Part shown: piece by piece, positions 36,437-45,354 of the stretch
How the letters are laid out: the number at the start of each line of letters is the position of its first letter
Position numbering within the stretch: position 1 is the stretch's first letter
Source of the DNA: Halorussus caseinilyticus
GTDB lineage: Archaea > Halobacteriota > Halobacteria > Halobacteriales > Haladaptataceae
Assembly (NCBI RefSeq): GCF_029338395.1
Contig: NZ_CP119809.1
Location: 992,001-1,056,000, forward strand
DNA length: 64,000 nt
Direction: 5' to 3'
Program-made: the position numbers and the translations under genes
Notes under the pieces: generated by a model
The model's database searches: none
The model's input: only the letters and a program-made list of their open reading frames with translations
Told to the model about the DNA's origin: nothing

Positions 36437-37776
36437 TCGAAGTCGAGAACGTCTCGAAGTGGTTCGATATGTCCCAAGGGGTCGTAGACCGCCTGATGGG
36501 ACGAGAACCGACGCCCGTGAAAGCAGTGGACGACGTGTCGTTCACCATCAACGAGGGCGACATCATGGGCATCGCGGGCGAGTCGGGATGTGGAAAGACG
36601 ACGCTCGGCAAACTGCTCGTCCAACTCCACGAACCGACGAAAGGGAGCATCAAGTTCGACGGAGACGACATCACCGAGATGTCGAACGACGACGAACAGG
36701 AGTTCCGCAAGCGGGTCCAGATGATATTTCAGGACCCCTTCGAGAGCCTCAACCCCCGGATGACCGTGTTCCAGTCGGTGGTCGAACCGCTCCGCATCAA
36801 CGACATGTACGGCGGGTACAGCGAGCGCCGCGAGCGAGTCATCGAAGTGCTGAACGAGGTGGGACTGTCGCCCGCCGAGGCGTACCTCAACGAGTTCCCG
36901 AAGGAACTGTCGGGCGGGGAACTCCAGCGCGTCGCCATCGCGCGGGCGCTGGTCGTCAACCCCGACTTCGTGGTGTGTGACGAACCCGTCTCGATGCTCG
37001 ACGTGTCCATCCGGGCGGGCGTGCTGAACCTGATGAAGGAGCTACAGGACGAGTACGGCCTGACCTACGTGTTCATCAGCCACGACCTCTCGCTCATCCG
37101 GTACATGTGCGACCGGACCGCCATCATGTACCTCGGCGACGTGATAGAACAGGGACCCACCGACGACGTGGTGATGGACCCCAAACACCCCTACACGGAA
37201 GCGCTGTTCGACGCGGTGCCCGAGGTTGACCCCGAGGCCGAGCGCCACCGCGCGAACGTCACGGGCGAAGTGCCCAACCCGCGGAATCCGCCCTCGGGAT
37301 GCCGGTTCCACCCGCGGTGTTCGAAGATTATCCCGCCGGAGGGCTGGACCGGAAGTCAACCCGCGTTCCGGCGAGCGTTCCAGTTCAAGCGCCAAGTCGT
37401 GACCGAGCAACTCGGTCCCGACGACGCCGACACCAGCGCCGAGACCGCGGCGGGTCGGGCGGCCGACGAGTTGCTCGAACACGGTCTGGCGCTCGAACTC
37501 CCCGAGGAACACCAGTCCGCGAGCGAGACCGGAACCACGGTGGACCCGCGCCAACTCGACCTGCCCAACGACGCCGAGCAGACGCTTCGGGAGGCCGCCG
37601 AGCGAGTCGTCTCGGGCGACTACGACGCCGCCCGCGAGGTACTCGACGGCGAGTTCGAGACCGTCTGCGCCCGAGAACACCCCGACCTGCGGACGGCGGG
37701 CGACCAGATAACCGCCTGCCACCTCTACGAGGGCGAGCGCAAGGAGACCCGGAAAGCGCCGAGCGCGGACGACTGA
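36412..37776 (+). CDS. peptide ABC transporter ATP-binding protein (DppF/OppF-like) with long C-terminal extension
   Basis: A 454-residue ABC ATPase: Walker [15 protein letters not shown], signature [15 protein letters not shown], Walker [13 protein letters not shown], and the His-loop [11 protein letters not shown]. The family extension has [12 protein letters not shown]. After this comes an unusual tail of about 120 residues ([20 protein letters not shown], then [20 protein letters not shown]) ending with a Cys/His pair in [11 protein letters not shown]. The ATG at [13 protein letters not shown] was chosen because it gives the standard ABC opening and overlaps the previous gene by 25 bases. 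Last gene of the importer. Confidence 0.9.
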   Translation: MDRNADPLVEVENVSKWFDMSQGVVDRLMGREPTPVKAVDDVSFTINEGDIMGIAGESGCGKTTLGKLLVQLHEPTKGSIKFDGDDITEMSNDDEQEFRKRVQMIFQDPFESLNPRMTVFQSVVEPLRINDMYGGYSERRERVIEVLNEVGLSPAEAYLNEFPKELSGGELQRVAIARALVVNPDFVVCDEPVSMLDVSIRAGVLNLMKELQDEYGLTYVFISHDLSLIRYMCDRTAIMYLGDVIEQGPTDDVVMDPKHPYTEALFDAVPEVDPEAERHRANVTGEVPNPRNPPSGCRFHPRCSKIIPPEGWTGSQPAFRRAFQFKRQVVTEQLGPDDADTSAETAAGRAADELLEHGLALELPEEHQSASETGTTVDPRQLDLPNDAEQTLREAAERVVSGDYDAAREVLDGEFETVCAREHPDLRTAGDQITACHLYEGERKETRKAPSADD

Positions 37777-37898
37777 CGACCGGACGCCTCTCGGGTCCGT
37801 CCCGAGATTTCTGTGCAGTCGGGTCCCGGCGCGGTGCGCCGAGGTGCGTGGTATCAGACAACATTTTTGTCGCCAGAGCAACCGAATACTGACAGTAC

Positions 37899-38378
37899 AT
37901 GACCGACCGCACACCCTTCAGTCCCCGGAAACCGGTCACGCTGGGGTCGTTTCTGGTGGTCGCGCTCGTCGCGTCCGCGCTGTTCGTGCCGACGTTCTCC
38001 GCGCACCTCGCGGTGATGAACAAGGTCAGCATCGACGCGACTGCGACCGACGTGGCGGTGTCGGACGACGGCGACCACCTCGTAGTCCAGATAGCGGTTC
38101 GCAACCCGACCCGGAGCGCGTTCACCGCGACTCACGGCCGACTCTACGCCAGAGCGGACGGCGAGCAGGTGTCGGGGTTCGGTAACGACCTCGAAGAGGC
38201 GACGGTTCCGGCGGGCGAGACCCGGACCGTGACCGCCCGCCTCAGCATCGACGAGGACCACCGCGAGCAGGCTATCGACGCCGCGCGAGCGGGCGAAGTG
38301 GTCGTGACCGGCCAACTACAGGGGACGATACAGGACGCGGAAGTCGAGGTCGGAGTCGAGGAGGAGACGGATGGCTGA
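37899..38378 (+). CDS. LEA14-like / DUF membrane-anchored protein
   Basis: A 159-residue protein with one N-terminal helix (LGSFLVVALVASALFVPTF) and an external beta-rich domain: VVQIAVRNPTRSAFTATHGRL and TVPAGETRTVTARLSI look like a LEA2/WHy-type immunoglobulin-like fold. The C-terminus is acidic. It overlaps the next gene by 8 bases, so the two are likely co-expressed. Function unknown. Confidence 0.72.
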   Translation: MTDRTPFSPRKPVTLGSFLVVALVASALFVPTFSAHLAVMNKVSIDATATDVAVSDDGDHLVVQIAVRNPTRSAFTATHGRLYARADGEQVSGFGNDLEEATVPAGETRTVTARLSIDEDHREQAIDAARAGEVVVTGQLQGTIQDAEVEVGVEEETDG

Positions 38379-38817
38379 ACGCGCGCTGTCGGCGGCCGGG
38401 TTCGGACTCGGTGCGGTCCGCGAGCGCCTCCGAGTGTTGGCGCTCGGGTCGCTGACGGGCGTCGTCGCCGGGATGGGGACGTTCATGTTCCTCCAAGAGA
38501 ACTTCCTGCCGTGGGGCGTCACCGAGACGTGGGCGCTCGGGTTCGTGGTCGCGGCGGGGGCCTACACCCACTTTCTCGCCGCCGACCTCTCCGAGAGCAT
38601 CGCCCTGTCGCTGGTCGCGGTGGTCGTGGGTCTGGCGACGAACGTCGTCGCGTGGATTGGGCCGCTGTGGATTCTGGGCTACCCACGGTTCGCTCGGGGT
38701 CTCCTCCTGCCGAAGATGGTGGGCGAGGCGCTCGCCAGCGGCCTGCCGACGTACCTGATAACCTTCTACGCGGCGTATTTCGGTGCGCTGACGCTCGGCG
38801 GCTATCTGGAGGCCTGA
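38371..38817 (+). CDS. four-span membrane protein, function unknown
   Basis: A 148-residue protein with hydrophobic segments around LALGSLTGVVAGMGTFMFLQ, WALGFVVAAGAYTHFLAA, IALSLVAVVVGLATNVVAW and LITFYAAYFGALTLGG. No catalytic motif recognised. It overlaps the preceding gene by 8 bases and probably partners with it in the membrane. Confidence 0.72.
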   Translation: MAERALSAAGFGLGAVRERLRVLALGSLTGVVAGMGTFMFLQENFLPWGVTETWALGFVVAAGAYTHFLAADLSESIALSLVAVVVGLATNVVAWIGPLWILGYPRFARGLLLPKMVGEALASGLPTYLITFYAAYFGALTLGGYLEA

Positions 38818-38896
38818 GCGACTGGCGCGTCGTTTCGGCGGCGAGTCGCGGCGGCGAACTCGATGGTTCGGACGCGCTCGGCAAACCGGATTCCCG

Positions 38897-38977
38897 GCAG
38901 ACGCTCGGCCGGACAACCGCCAGCGAAGACGCTTGACCGACCAACCACCACCGCAGACGCTCGGCCGGACAACCGCC
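38897..38977. repeat. 25-bp direct repeat pair in a spacer
   Basis: The 25-base unit GCAGACGCTCGGCCGGACAA plus CCGCC occurs exactly at 38897-38921 and 38953-38977, 56 bases apart. An incomplete third match (AAGACGCTTGACCGACCAACC) lies between. The surrounding spacer 38818-39474 has no convincing gene. Confidence 0.75.
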
Positions 38978-39078
38978 GGGTGGGATAAAGGGGCCGCCCG
39001 CTCGCGGGCAGTTTAGTCGCCTCAGCGACCCCTATCTGAGGCGAACGAAGTGAGCCGAAGATATGTCGCTGAGCGACC

Positions 39079-39166
39079 GCGAGCGGGCGGGGGCTTTCGA
39101 AGACTTCGTTACGTCGGTTCCTGCGGTCGCTGTCGCGGTACGTAGCGAGCGGGCGGGGGCTTTCGA
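39079..39166. repeat. 66-base direct repeat, reading-frame preserving
   Basis: The 22-base GCGAGCGGGCGGGGGCTTTC plus GA starts at 39079 and again at 39145; similarity (GTTCC-GCGGTC) continues after each. The 66-base period equals 22 codons. Translated, both copies read ERAGAFE...VPAV. A tandem duplication in the spacer before the low-complexity tract. Confidence 0.7.
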
Positions 39167-39206
39167 GGTGTTCATCATGACGGTTCCCGCGGTCTCTCCC
39201 ACGTTT

Positions 39207-39425
39207 CAGACGACAGTGACGACGAAGACGACCGAAACAGCGACAACCGAAACGGCGACGACAGTGATGACAGTGATAACAGCGACGACTGAAACGGCGA
39301 CGACAACCAACACCACTGAAACCACAACGACAACTGAAACAGCAACAACCGAAACCACAGCGACGACAACGACGACTGAAACGGCGACAACAACGACAAC
39401 CGACACCACAGCGACAACCGAGTAC
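39207..39425. repeat. T-poor simple-sequence tract of ACGACA/ACCGAAACAGCG-like units
   Basis: About 220 bases of degenerate repeats such as GACGACAACCGAAAC, almost free of T on the plus strand. It would encode Thr-rich repeats (TTTET, TATTE) on plus and Val-rich ones on minus. Neither has a clean start, ribosome-binding context or family resemblance, so I treat it as a low-complexity spacer. It is directly followed by the GTG-start gene at 39475. Confidence 0.7.
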
Positions 39426-39474
39426 ACCGCTAGCGACCGAGGCGTTTTTAGACCGTCACGCGCTACCTCGTCAC

Positions 39475-39735
39475 GTGCCGAAGGACACGCCCCAACCGGA
39501 GAAGACGGTCCGCGAGCGGGGGACGTTCGCCAGTCACAACGACAACCCGACGCTGGCGAGTTACCTCTCGTCGCTGTTTCTGGTGCTGTCGGTGCCGGGG
39601 TTCATCGTCGCGGCTTACGCCGGGCACTCGGTCGGACTCTACGGCTACGACGCCATCGTCCCCGCGTTCGCGGGCCTGCTCGTCGGGTCGCTCGCCGTCG
39701 CGTTCGCGCTGATGCACTGGCTGACCGGGAACTAA
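39475..39735 (+). CDS. small two-span membrane protein
   Basis: Eighty-six residues from a GTG start (MPKDTPQPEKTVRERG). Two helices follow: LSSLFLVLSVPGFIVAAYAG and IVPAFAGLLVGSLAVAFALM, separated by a short HSVGLYGYDA loop. TTTTTA about 30 bases upstream may be the promoter, fitting a leaderless start. Function unknown. Confidence 0.7.
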   Translation: MPKDTPQPEKTVRERGTFASHNDNPTLASYLSSLFLVLSVPGFIVAAYAGHSVGLYGYDAIVPAFAGLLVGSLAVAFALMHWLTGN

Positions 39736-39816
39736 GCGTCTGCGGGCTTCGGAAATCTATTCGACGCTTAGAGAAACAATTTTCGTGCTTAGATAGATGT
39801 TTTCGATGCCGAACGC

Positions 39817-40029
39817 TCAGTACGCGTTGGTCCGGAGCGTCATGTAGAAGACGACTATCATCGCGGCGACGAGAAGCGCGAACTGGGGTCGCGTGGGCGC
39901 GTCCGACGACGCGGTGAAAAACGAGAACAGACTCGCCAGACCGAGACCGCTCGCCAGCGCGAACAGCAGAAGGACTCGGTTGCCTTCGTCCGTCAGCCAG
40001 ACGTAGACGGTTTCCTTCGGGTCGTCCAT
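39817..40029 (-). CDS. small two-span membrane protein
   Basis: Seventy residues: MDDPKETVYVWLTDEGNRV, then helices LLLFALASGLGLASLFSFF and FALLVAAMIVVFYMTL. It is the last gene of a tight minus-strand set (40897, 40574, 40039, 39817) and starts 9 bases after the stop of the previous gene. Function unknown. AT-rich sequence (39755-39805) follows its stop. Confidence 0.7.
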   Translation of the reverse strand: MDDPKETVYVWLTDEGNRVLLLFALASGLGLASLFSFFTASSDAPTRPQFALLVAAMIVVFYMTLRTNAY

Positions 40030-40038
40030 GTCGGCGGG

Positions 40039-40572
40039 TCAGTACCAGATTTCCTTGAAGTCGCACGCCACGGGTTCGTTGGTGACGTTCTGGGCGAGCG
40101 CCATCGACGTGAGCGCGACACCGGAGTCGGCGGTGAACTCCCCGCCGTCGTCGCGCCACTCGCAGATGCCGACGCCGACTTCGAGTTGCCAGTCGCGGAT
40201 GGTCATCAACCACTCGTCGGGCAGGTCCTCCACGTCGTCTTCGAGTTGGACCCGGAAGAGGTACTTGTACGTCGTCTCGTGGCGGTCGCTGATGTCCTCG
40301 CCCGCCATGTACTCGGGGAACGTCGGAGTGCCGAACAACTGGACGAGGCGGTAGAGCGCGGTGCCAACGTCGCCCTCGGAGGGTTCGCCCGGTTCGGGCG
40401 TCATGGGCGCGCGCACGTCGAGGTCCTCGCGGTCGTTGACGACATCCTCGACGAGTACCTCGCCGTCCGACCGTCGGCGACGTATCTCGGATTGGGGAAT
40501 CGGTTCGAGGACCAAGTTCTGTAACTGTTCTAAGTCGGGCGTGTCGGGGTGAGTGCGAACGTCCGTCGGCAT
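40039..40572 (-). CDS. conserved hypothetical soluble protein
   Basis: A 177-residue acidic protein without signal or membrane helix. Segments rich in aromatic residues (LFGTPTFPEYMAG, YKYLFRVQLED, WLMTIRDWQLEVGVGICEW) suggest a compact alpha/beta fold. No family recognised. It starts 1 base after the stop of the membrane protein at 40574 and precedes another at 39817, so it is probably a peripheral partner of small membrane proteins in one operon. Confidence 0.72.
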   Translation of the reverse strand: MPTDVRTHPDTPDLEQLQNLVLEPIPQSEIRRRRSDGEVLVEDVVNDREDLDVRAPMTPEPGEPSEGDVGTALYRLVQLFGTPTFPEYMAGEDISDRHETTYKYLFRVQLEDDVEDLPDEWLMTIRDWQLEVGVGICEWRDDGGEFTADSGVALTSMALAQNVTNEPVACDFKEIWY

Positions 40573-40573
40573 G

Positions 40574-40825
40574 TTAGTATGCGAAGTAGTTGAAGCCGCG
40601 CCATCCGAGGTAGCCGAGACCGAACGTGCCGACCCCGATGGCGATTACCGAGATAGACTCGACGGTGCTGACCGCGCCCTGTTCGATGGGGTCGAGACCG
40701 AAGTACAGCGTCAGTCCGACCGTGGTGAGGATGTACCCCACGACGATGCCGAGTAGCATGACTGCCAACGATGCGAAACCCGCCGGACCGCGGAGGGGTT
40801 TCGGTACTTGTTCGCGTATCGCCAT
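40574..40825 (-). CDS. small two-span membrane protein
   Basis: Eighty-three residues: MAIREQVPKPLRGPAG, then helices FASLAVMLLGIVVGYILTTV and SVIAIGVGTFGLGYLGW, ending GFNYFAY. It is followed directly by the hypothetical gene at 40572. No known motif. Probably a subunit of a small membrane complex with its neighbours. Confidence 0.7.
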   Translation of the reverse strand: MAIREQVPKPLRGPAGFASLAVMLLGIVVGYILTTVGLTLYFGLDPIEQGAVSTVESISVIAIGVGTFGLGYLGWRGFNYFAY

Positions 40826-40896
40826 GGTTTGTGGTATTATCCGCCAAGGTTAAAAGTTCCGCACTTTCAATCGAGCGGAGAGAATCGCAGTCGCCG

Positions 40897-41274
40897 TCAC
40901 TCTCGGCCGTTCTCGCGCGGGTCGTCCGCGTCGGCGTCTACGTGTTCCAGACCGTCGCCGCCGAGCGGCGACATCTCGGGGTCGAAATCGCCGGTTCGGT
41001 CGCCGGTTCCGTCGGGGTCCGGCGACTCGTCGCCGGACCCCTCCCGCCGGTGGGACTCGCCCGAGGGCATGGCGACGTACTCCTCGGTGGGCGTCCGGAA
41101 CCGGTAGCCGAGTGCGATGAACAGGCCGCCGACCACGACCCGCAACACCACCCACGGCGAGGTCAGAGCGTAGGTGCCGTTCACGACCCCGCCGTGGATT
41201 GCCTCGCCGACGAGAAGCGCACCGACCACGAGCAGGACCGTGCTGAGCATCGCCAAGAACCGTACTGAAATCAC
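40897..41274 (-). CDS. two-span membrane protein with acidic tail
   Basis: A 125-residue protein with helices FLAMLSTVLLVVGALLVGEA and WVVLRVVVGGLFIALGYRF, then a long disordered acidic C-terminus (SGDESPDPDGTGDRTG). Upstream lies the 294-base divergent gap to the large PilB gene. Unknown function. Confidence 0.7.
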   Translation of the reverse strand: MISVRFLAMLSTVLLVVGALLVGEAIHGGVVNGTYALTSPWVVLRVVVGGLFIALGYRFRTPTEEYVAMPSGESHRREGSGDESPDPDGTGDRTGDFDPEMSPLGGDGLEHVDADADDPRENGRE

Positions 41275-41568
41275 GCACGGGGGTTGCGAACCCCGAAAGT
41301 TACGCTTTCCGGTTCGAATCTGAGCGGCGACACGTCAGATTCGGTCGGAGTTTCGGTAAGTCTAGTGACACGACTCCCGGTAGGAGCCGGTTCAGACGCA
41401 GGAACGCGCCGCGTGAGTCCGATACTCGGCCGACCGTGACGTATCACGGAGGCGGGTGAGCGGCCACAATGTTCATTATCCCTCCATCGACCATGTAAAG
41501 TAAAGTATGAGGACGTATCTTTTGTCTGTTACGAGGTTTTTTGCGTCATTAGGCGAGGGGAGTAGTCA

Positions 41569-44500
41569 ATGAGCGACGAACGGGACGCCGGGGACGACAT
41601 CCCCGACGAAAAACGACGGCAGGCGGACGGCTCCGACGCAGACCCCGACGCCGACGAACCTGACGCCGACGAATCCGACCCCGAAGGCGGAGACGCGGAA
41701 GGCGATACCGACTCCAAAGACGACGACATCGAAGCCCCAGAAGTCGAAAACACCGAAGGAGAAGACGAAGGGGCCGACGAAGCGGACACCGAAGGCGGAG
41801 ACGAAGACCATGAATCCGACACCGCCGAGAACGACGCGGGGCCGGACTCGCTCGAAATCAGCGACGAGAAGCTAACCAGCGCGGGCGTCACCGTCGGCGA
41901 GTACGACTGGGAGGAGTTCAAAGACGAGTTCTTCTACGAGGACGGGAGTCCGCCGACCAACTGGCGGGGGAAGGCCCTCCCCTTCGAACCGTCGGAGTAC
42001 CTCGGCCACGACCCCGACGAGACCGACCAGCGAGTCGAAGACGGTGTAGAGACCGCCGAGGGGCTGAGCGCCTACTTCGAGGACTTTCTCGACCCGGAGA
42101 AGACGCCCGTGGCGCTCGGCGAGTACCTCTGGGAACACTTCCGGTACGAGTACTACTACGACGAGAGCGAGGAGGGGATGGCGCTCCCCCGCGACGAGTC
42201 GGGCGAAGTCGTCCCCTTCGACCGGAGCAAGTGGCACGGCCACGACGACTTCCCGGCCAGCGTCTTCGAGGCGGGGTGGGCCGTCACCGACCTGAGCGCG
42301 TCGTTCGAGGAGTGGCTAGACCCGGCGACCACGCCCGTCACGAAGGGCGAGTACTACTGGGAACACTTCAAGTACGAGTACTACTACACCGACACTAGCG
42401 TCACCGCCCCGGAGCGACCGCGCGACGACGAGGGGGAAATCGACCGCTTCGACAAAGAGGAGTGGCTCGGTTTCCCCGAGGAGGACCTCGAAGAACGCCT
42501 CGCGGAGGGCGCACACGACGCCCGGAAACTCCTGCAAATCGAGGACGAGCGCACCCTCGACGTGCCCGAGGAACTGGACGAGGACGCCTTCTTCTCGACC
42601 TTCGAGGGCCACACCACGCTGGCGAACCGCTACGACCTCGAAAAGGAAGTCGCACTTCCCAAGAAACAGCACTTTCGGGAGGTGGACCGCTACTGGGTCA
42701 ACAAGCCCTACTCGTTCGTCGTCATCTTCCACTCCGAGAAGGAGAACGAGACCAAGTACTACCTCGTGGAGCCGTACTGCACGCCCATCGAGGAGGACCT
42801 GAAGGAGTTTTTGACCGAGAAGCTTCGGTCGTCCATCAAGTACTCCAGCGAGGATGTCGTCGTCGAGGCTCAAGAGGAGGAACGCGAGGAGGTCATCGAG
42901 CGCGAGACCCTCCGACTGCTCGCGCGCTACGACCTCTACGCCGAGAACGACGGCGAACGCGCCGAGCAACTGAAAGAACTGCTCGACCGCTACGACGAGA
43001 CCAGAGACGCGGTGTCGGCCTACGTCGAACGACTCCGCGAGGAGACCGACGCCGCGTTCGAACCGGTCCGGGAGTTCATCGAGGAGCGCCGAGACGAACG
43101 CACTGACGAGACGGACGACGAGGACCCCGACGCGGACGCCGCGGAGTCCGAAACCGACTCGTCGCCAGAAGCAGAACAGACGCCCGACACCGACCCGTCA
43201 CCGGATGCCGACGCCGCGACCGACTCCGAGGAGGTCGCGGCGGACGGCGGCGCGGTCGGCGACGACTCGGCAGACACCGACGCTACAGACCCCGAAACGG
43301 TCTCGCCGGAGTCGCCCGAGACACCGGCGGAACCGTCTTCGCCCGACGAAGCCGAATCCGCCGACCTCCCGGCGAAGACCGACGACGCGGATGGGAGTGA
43401 CCTACCCGCAACGACCGACGACGGCGACGACCCTCGCATCCGACTCGACGAGTACCTCGATTTGGACTTCGAGGCCGAGGGGTCGCTCCGCCAGCAGGTC
43501 CGGGCCGCGGTCGAAGCCAAAATCGAGGCGCTGGAACCCGACGACTCCGGCGGCTTGGACGGCATCATGGTCCGGCCGGAGCCGGTCCTCATCGAGGAGG
43601 ACAGCGACGACCTCTCGGAGTATCAGGCCCAGAAACTGCTCTACTACCTCCGGCGGGACTTCATCGGCTACGAGCGCATCGACGGCGTGAAACACGACAT
43701 CAACGTCGAGGACATCTCCTGTGACGGCTACAACTCGCCGGTGTTCGTCTACCACACCGACTACGAGCAGATAATCACCAACGTCTACCACGGCGAAGAC
43801 GAGTTGGACGACTTCGTGGTCAAGATGGCCCAGCGGTCGGGGAAAGGCATCAGCAAGCGCCAACCGCAGGTAGACGCCACCCTCCCCGACGGCTCTCGGG
43901 CCCAGTTGACCCTCGGCCGCGAGGTGAGCGACCACGGGACCAACTACACCATCCGGCAGTTCAAGGACGTGCCGTTCACGCCGGTCGACCTCGTGAACTG
44001 GAACACCTTCTCGCTCGAAGAGATGGCGTTCATGTGGCTCGCTATCGAGAACCACAAGTCGCTCATCTTCGCCGGGGGCACGGCGTCCGGGAAGACGACT
44101 TCGCTGAACGCCGTCTCGCTGTTCATCCCCAGCAACTCCAAAATCGTCTCCATCGAGGACACCCGCGAGGTCGAACTGCCACAGCGCAACTGGATTGCCA
44201 GCGTCACCCGGCCTTCCTTCTCGGACGACGACAAGGGCGACGTGGACGAGTTCGACCTGCTGGAGGCGGCGCTCCGCCAGCGCCCCGACTACATCGTGAT
44301 GGGCGAGATTCGCGGCGAGGAGGGTCGGACCCTCTTCCAAGTCATGTCCACGGGGCACACGACCTACACCACCTTCCACGCCGACACGGTGGGAGAAGTT
44401 CTCAAGCGGTTCACCACCGAACCCATCAGCGTCAGCAAGACGCTGTTCACCGCCCTCGACTTGGTGTCCATCCAGACCCAGACCCGCGTCAACGACAGCA

Positions 44501-45354
44501 AGGTCCGGCGGAACAAGTCGCTCACGGAGATAAACGAGTACAACGCCGAGAACGACGAAATCAACGTCCAAGACATCTTCCAGTGGCGCGCCGAAGACGA
44601 CGAGTTCATGCGCCTCTCGGGGTCGAACACGATGGAGGACATCATGTTCGACCGCGGATGGAACCGCGACAGACTGGAGAAAGAAATTCTCAAGCGCCGG
44701 GTCATCCTCGCGTACCTCATCAAAAACGGTCTCAACGAGTACACGCAGGTCGCCGCGACCGTACAGGCGTTCATCAACGACCCCGACACCATCCTGACGC
44801 TGGTCGCCAACGAGAAACTCGAAGATAGCCTCGAAGACCTCCGGGAGATGGAGAGCGTCCAAATCGACGTGAACCCCAAGAAAGAGGAGATGGTTCCCCG
44901 GCCCGACCCGAGCGAGGAGACCTACGACCTCGCCAAGGGCATCCTCGCGGAGGCCGAGGACCGCCTGCTCGACGACTACCGGGGAGCGGACGCCGACGTG
45001 GACGGACTCGCCGTCGCACTCGCCGAGTCTGCCGAACCAACCGACGCGCCCGCGGAAATCGAGGCCGAACCCGGTGCCGACGGTTCGGACGCACCCGCAT
45101 CCGACGACGCCGACGCGCCGTTCGGCGGCGACATCCTCGACTCCGAACCCGCCGAGAGCGAGTCGGTGCAGGACACCGAATCGGTCGGTCCGGAGGACAG
45201 CGTTCGGAACGTCAACGACGCCGGAGAACTCGGGAGTTTCCCCGAAGTGTACGACGAGCAAGAAGAGGACGACGAGAACGGCGATAGCTCCTTCGGCGAC
45301 TTCGAGGCCGCCTTCGAAGACGACGAGGACGACCGGCGGGAGGACGAGCGATGA
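41569..45354 (+). CDS. giant PilB-like type II/IV secretion ATPase with N-terminal repeats
   Basis: A 1261-residue protein, about twice the normal length. Residues 1-95 are an acidic disordered tail. Residues about 105-330 form three tandem repeats of about 75 residues, each opening GEYxWE(E/H)FxxExxY (at about 110, 183 and 259). The usual PilB N-domain follows (VDRYWVNKPYSFVVIF), then an acidic linker of about 120 residues, then VEDISCDGYNSPVFVYH and the ATPase: Walker A GGTASGKTTS at about 836, IEDTREV, VMGEIRGEEGRTLFQVM and TGHTTYTTFHADT. The C-terminus is again acidic. It should drive filament assembly with the PilC at 45351 (ATGA overlap) and the pilin-like proteins downstream. The repeats are the unusual part. 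Confidence 0.9.
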   Translation: MSDERDAGDDIPDEKRRQADGSDADPDADEPDADESDPEGGDAEGDTDSKDDDIEAPEVENTEGEDEGADEADTEGGDEDHESDTAENDAGPDSLEISDEKLTSAGVTVGEYDWEEFKDEFFYEDGSPPTNWRGKALPFEPSEYLGHDPDETDQRVEDGVETAEGLSAYFEDFLDPEKTPVALGEYLWEHFRYEYYYDESEEGMALPRDESGEVVPFDRSKWHGHDDFPASVFEAGWAVTDLSASFEEWLDPATTPVTKGEYYWEHFKYEYYYTDTSVTAPERPRDDEGEIDRFDKEEWLGFPEEDLEERLAEGAHDARKLLQIEDERTLDVPEELDEDAFFSTFEGHTTLANRYDLEKEVALPKKQHFREVDRYWVNKPYSFVVIFHSEKENETKYYLVEPYCTPIEEDLKEFLTEKLRSSIKYSSEDVVVEAQEEEREEVIERETLRLLARYDLYAENDGERAEQLKELLDRYDETRDAVSAYVERLREETDAAFEPVREFIEERRDERTDETDDEDPDADAAESETDSSPEAEQTPDTDPSPDADAATDSEEVAADGGAVGDDSADTDATDPETVSPESPETPAEPSSPDEAESADLPAKTDDADGSDLPATTDDGDDPRIRLDEYLDLDFEAEGSLRQQVRAAVEAKIEALEPDDSGGLDGIMVRPEPVLIEEDSDDLSEYQAQKLLYYLRRDFIGYERIDGVKHDINVEDISCDGYNSPVFVYHTDYEQIITNVYHGEDELDDFVVKMAQRSGKGISKRQPQVDATLPDGSRAQLTLGREVSDHGTNYTIRQFKDVPFTPVDLVNWNTFSLEEMAFMWLAIENHKSLIFAGGTASGKTTSLNAVSLFIPSNSKIVSIEDTREVELPQRNWIASVTRPSFSDDDKGDVDEFDLLEAALRQRPDYIVMGEIRGEEGRTLFQVMSTGHTTYTTFHADTVGEVLKRFTTEPISVSKTLFTALDLVSIQTQTRVNDSKVRRNKSLTEINEYNAENDEINVQDIFQWRAEDDEFMRLSGSNTMEDIMFDRGWNRDRLEKEILKRRVILAYLIKNGLNEYTQVAATVQAFINDPDTILTLVANEKLEDSLEDLREMESVQIDVNPKKEEMVPRPDPSEETYDLAKGILAEAEDRLLDDYRGADADVDGLAVALAESAEPTDAPAEIEAEPGADGSDAPASDDADAPFGGDILDSEPAESESVQDTESVGPEDSVRNVNDAGELGSFPEVYDEQEEDDENGDSSFGDFEAAFEDDEDDRREDER

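Noticed and set aside
39206-39427. 73-codon Val-rich frame on the minus strand that looks like a membrane helix
   Set aside because: The Val run is a by-product of ACGACA/ACC simple repeats; there is no charged flank, loop or start context.
41280-41340. TRNA-like or hairpin sequence (GGTTGCGAACCCC, GGTTCGAATC) before the giant PilB gene
   Set aside because: It contains a T-arm-like string, but no acceptor or anticodon stem can be completed.
43402-45261. 619-codon open frame opposite the giant PilB gene
   Set aside because: Antisense shadow of the conserved ATPase domain; the plus-strand gene has all expected motifs.
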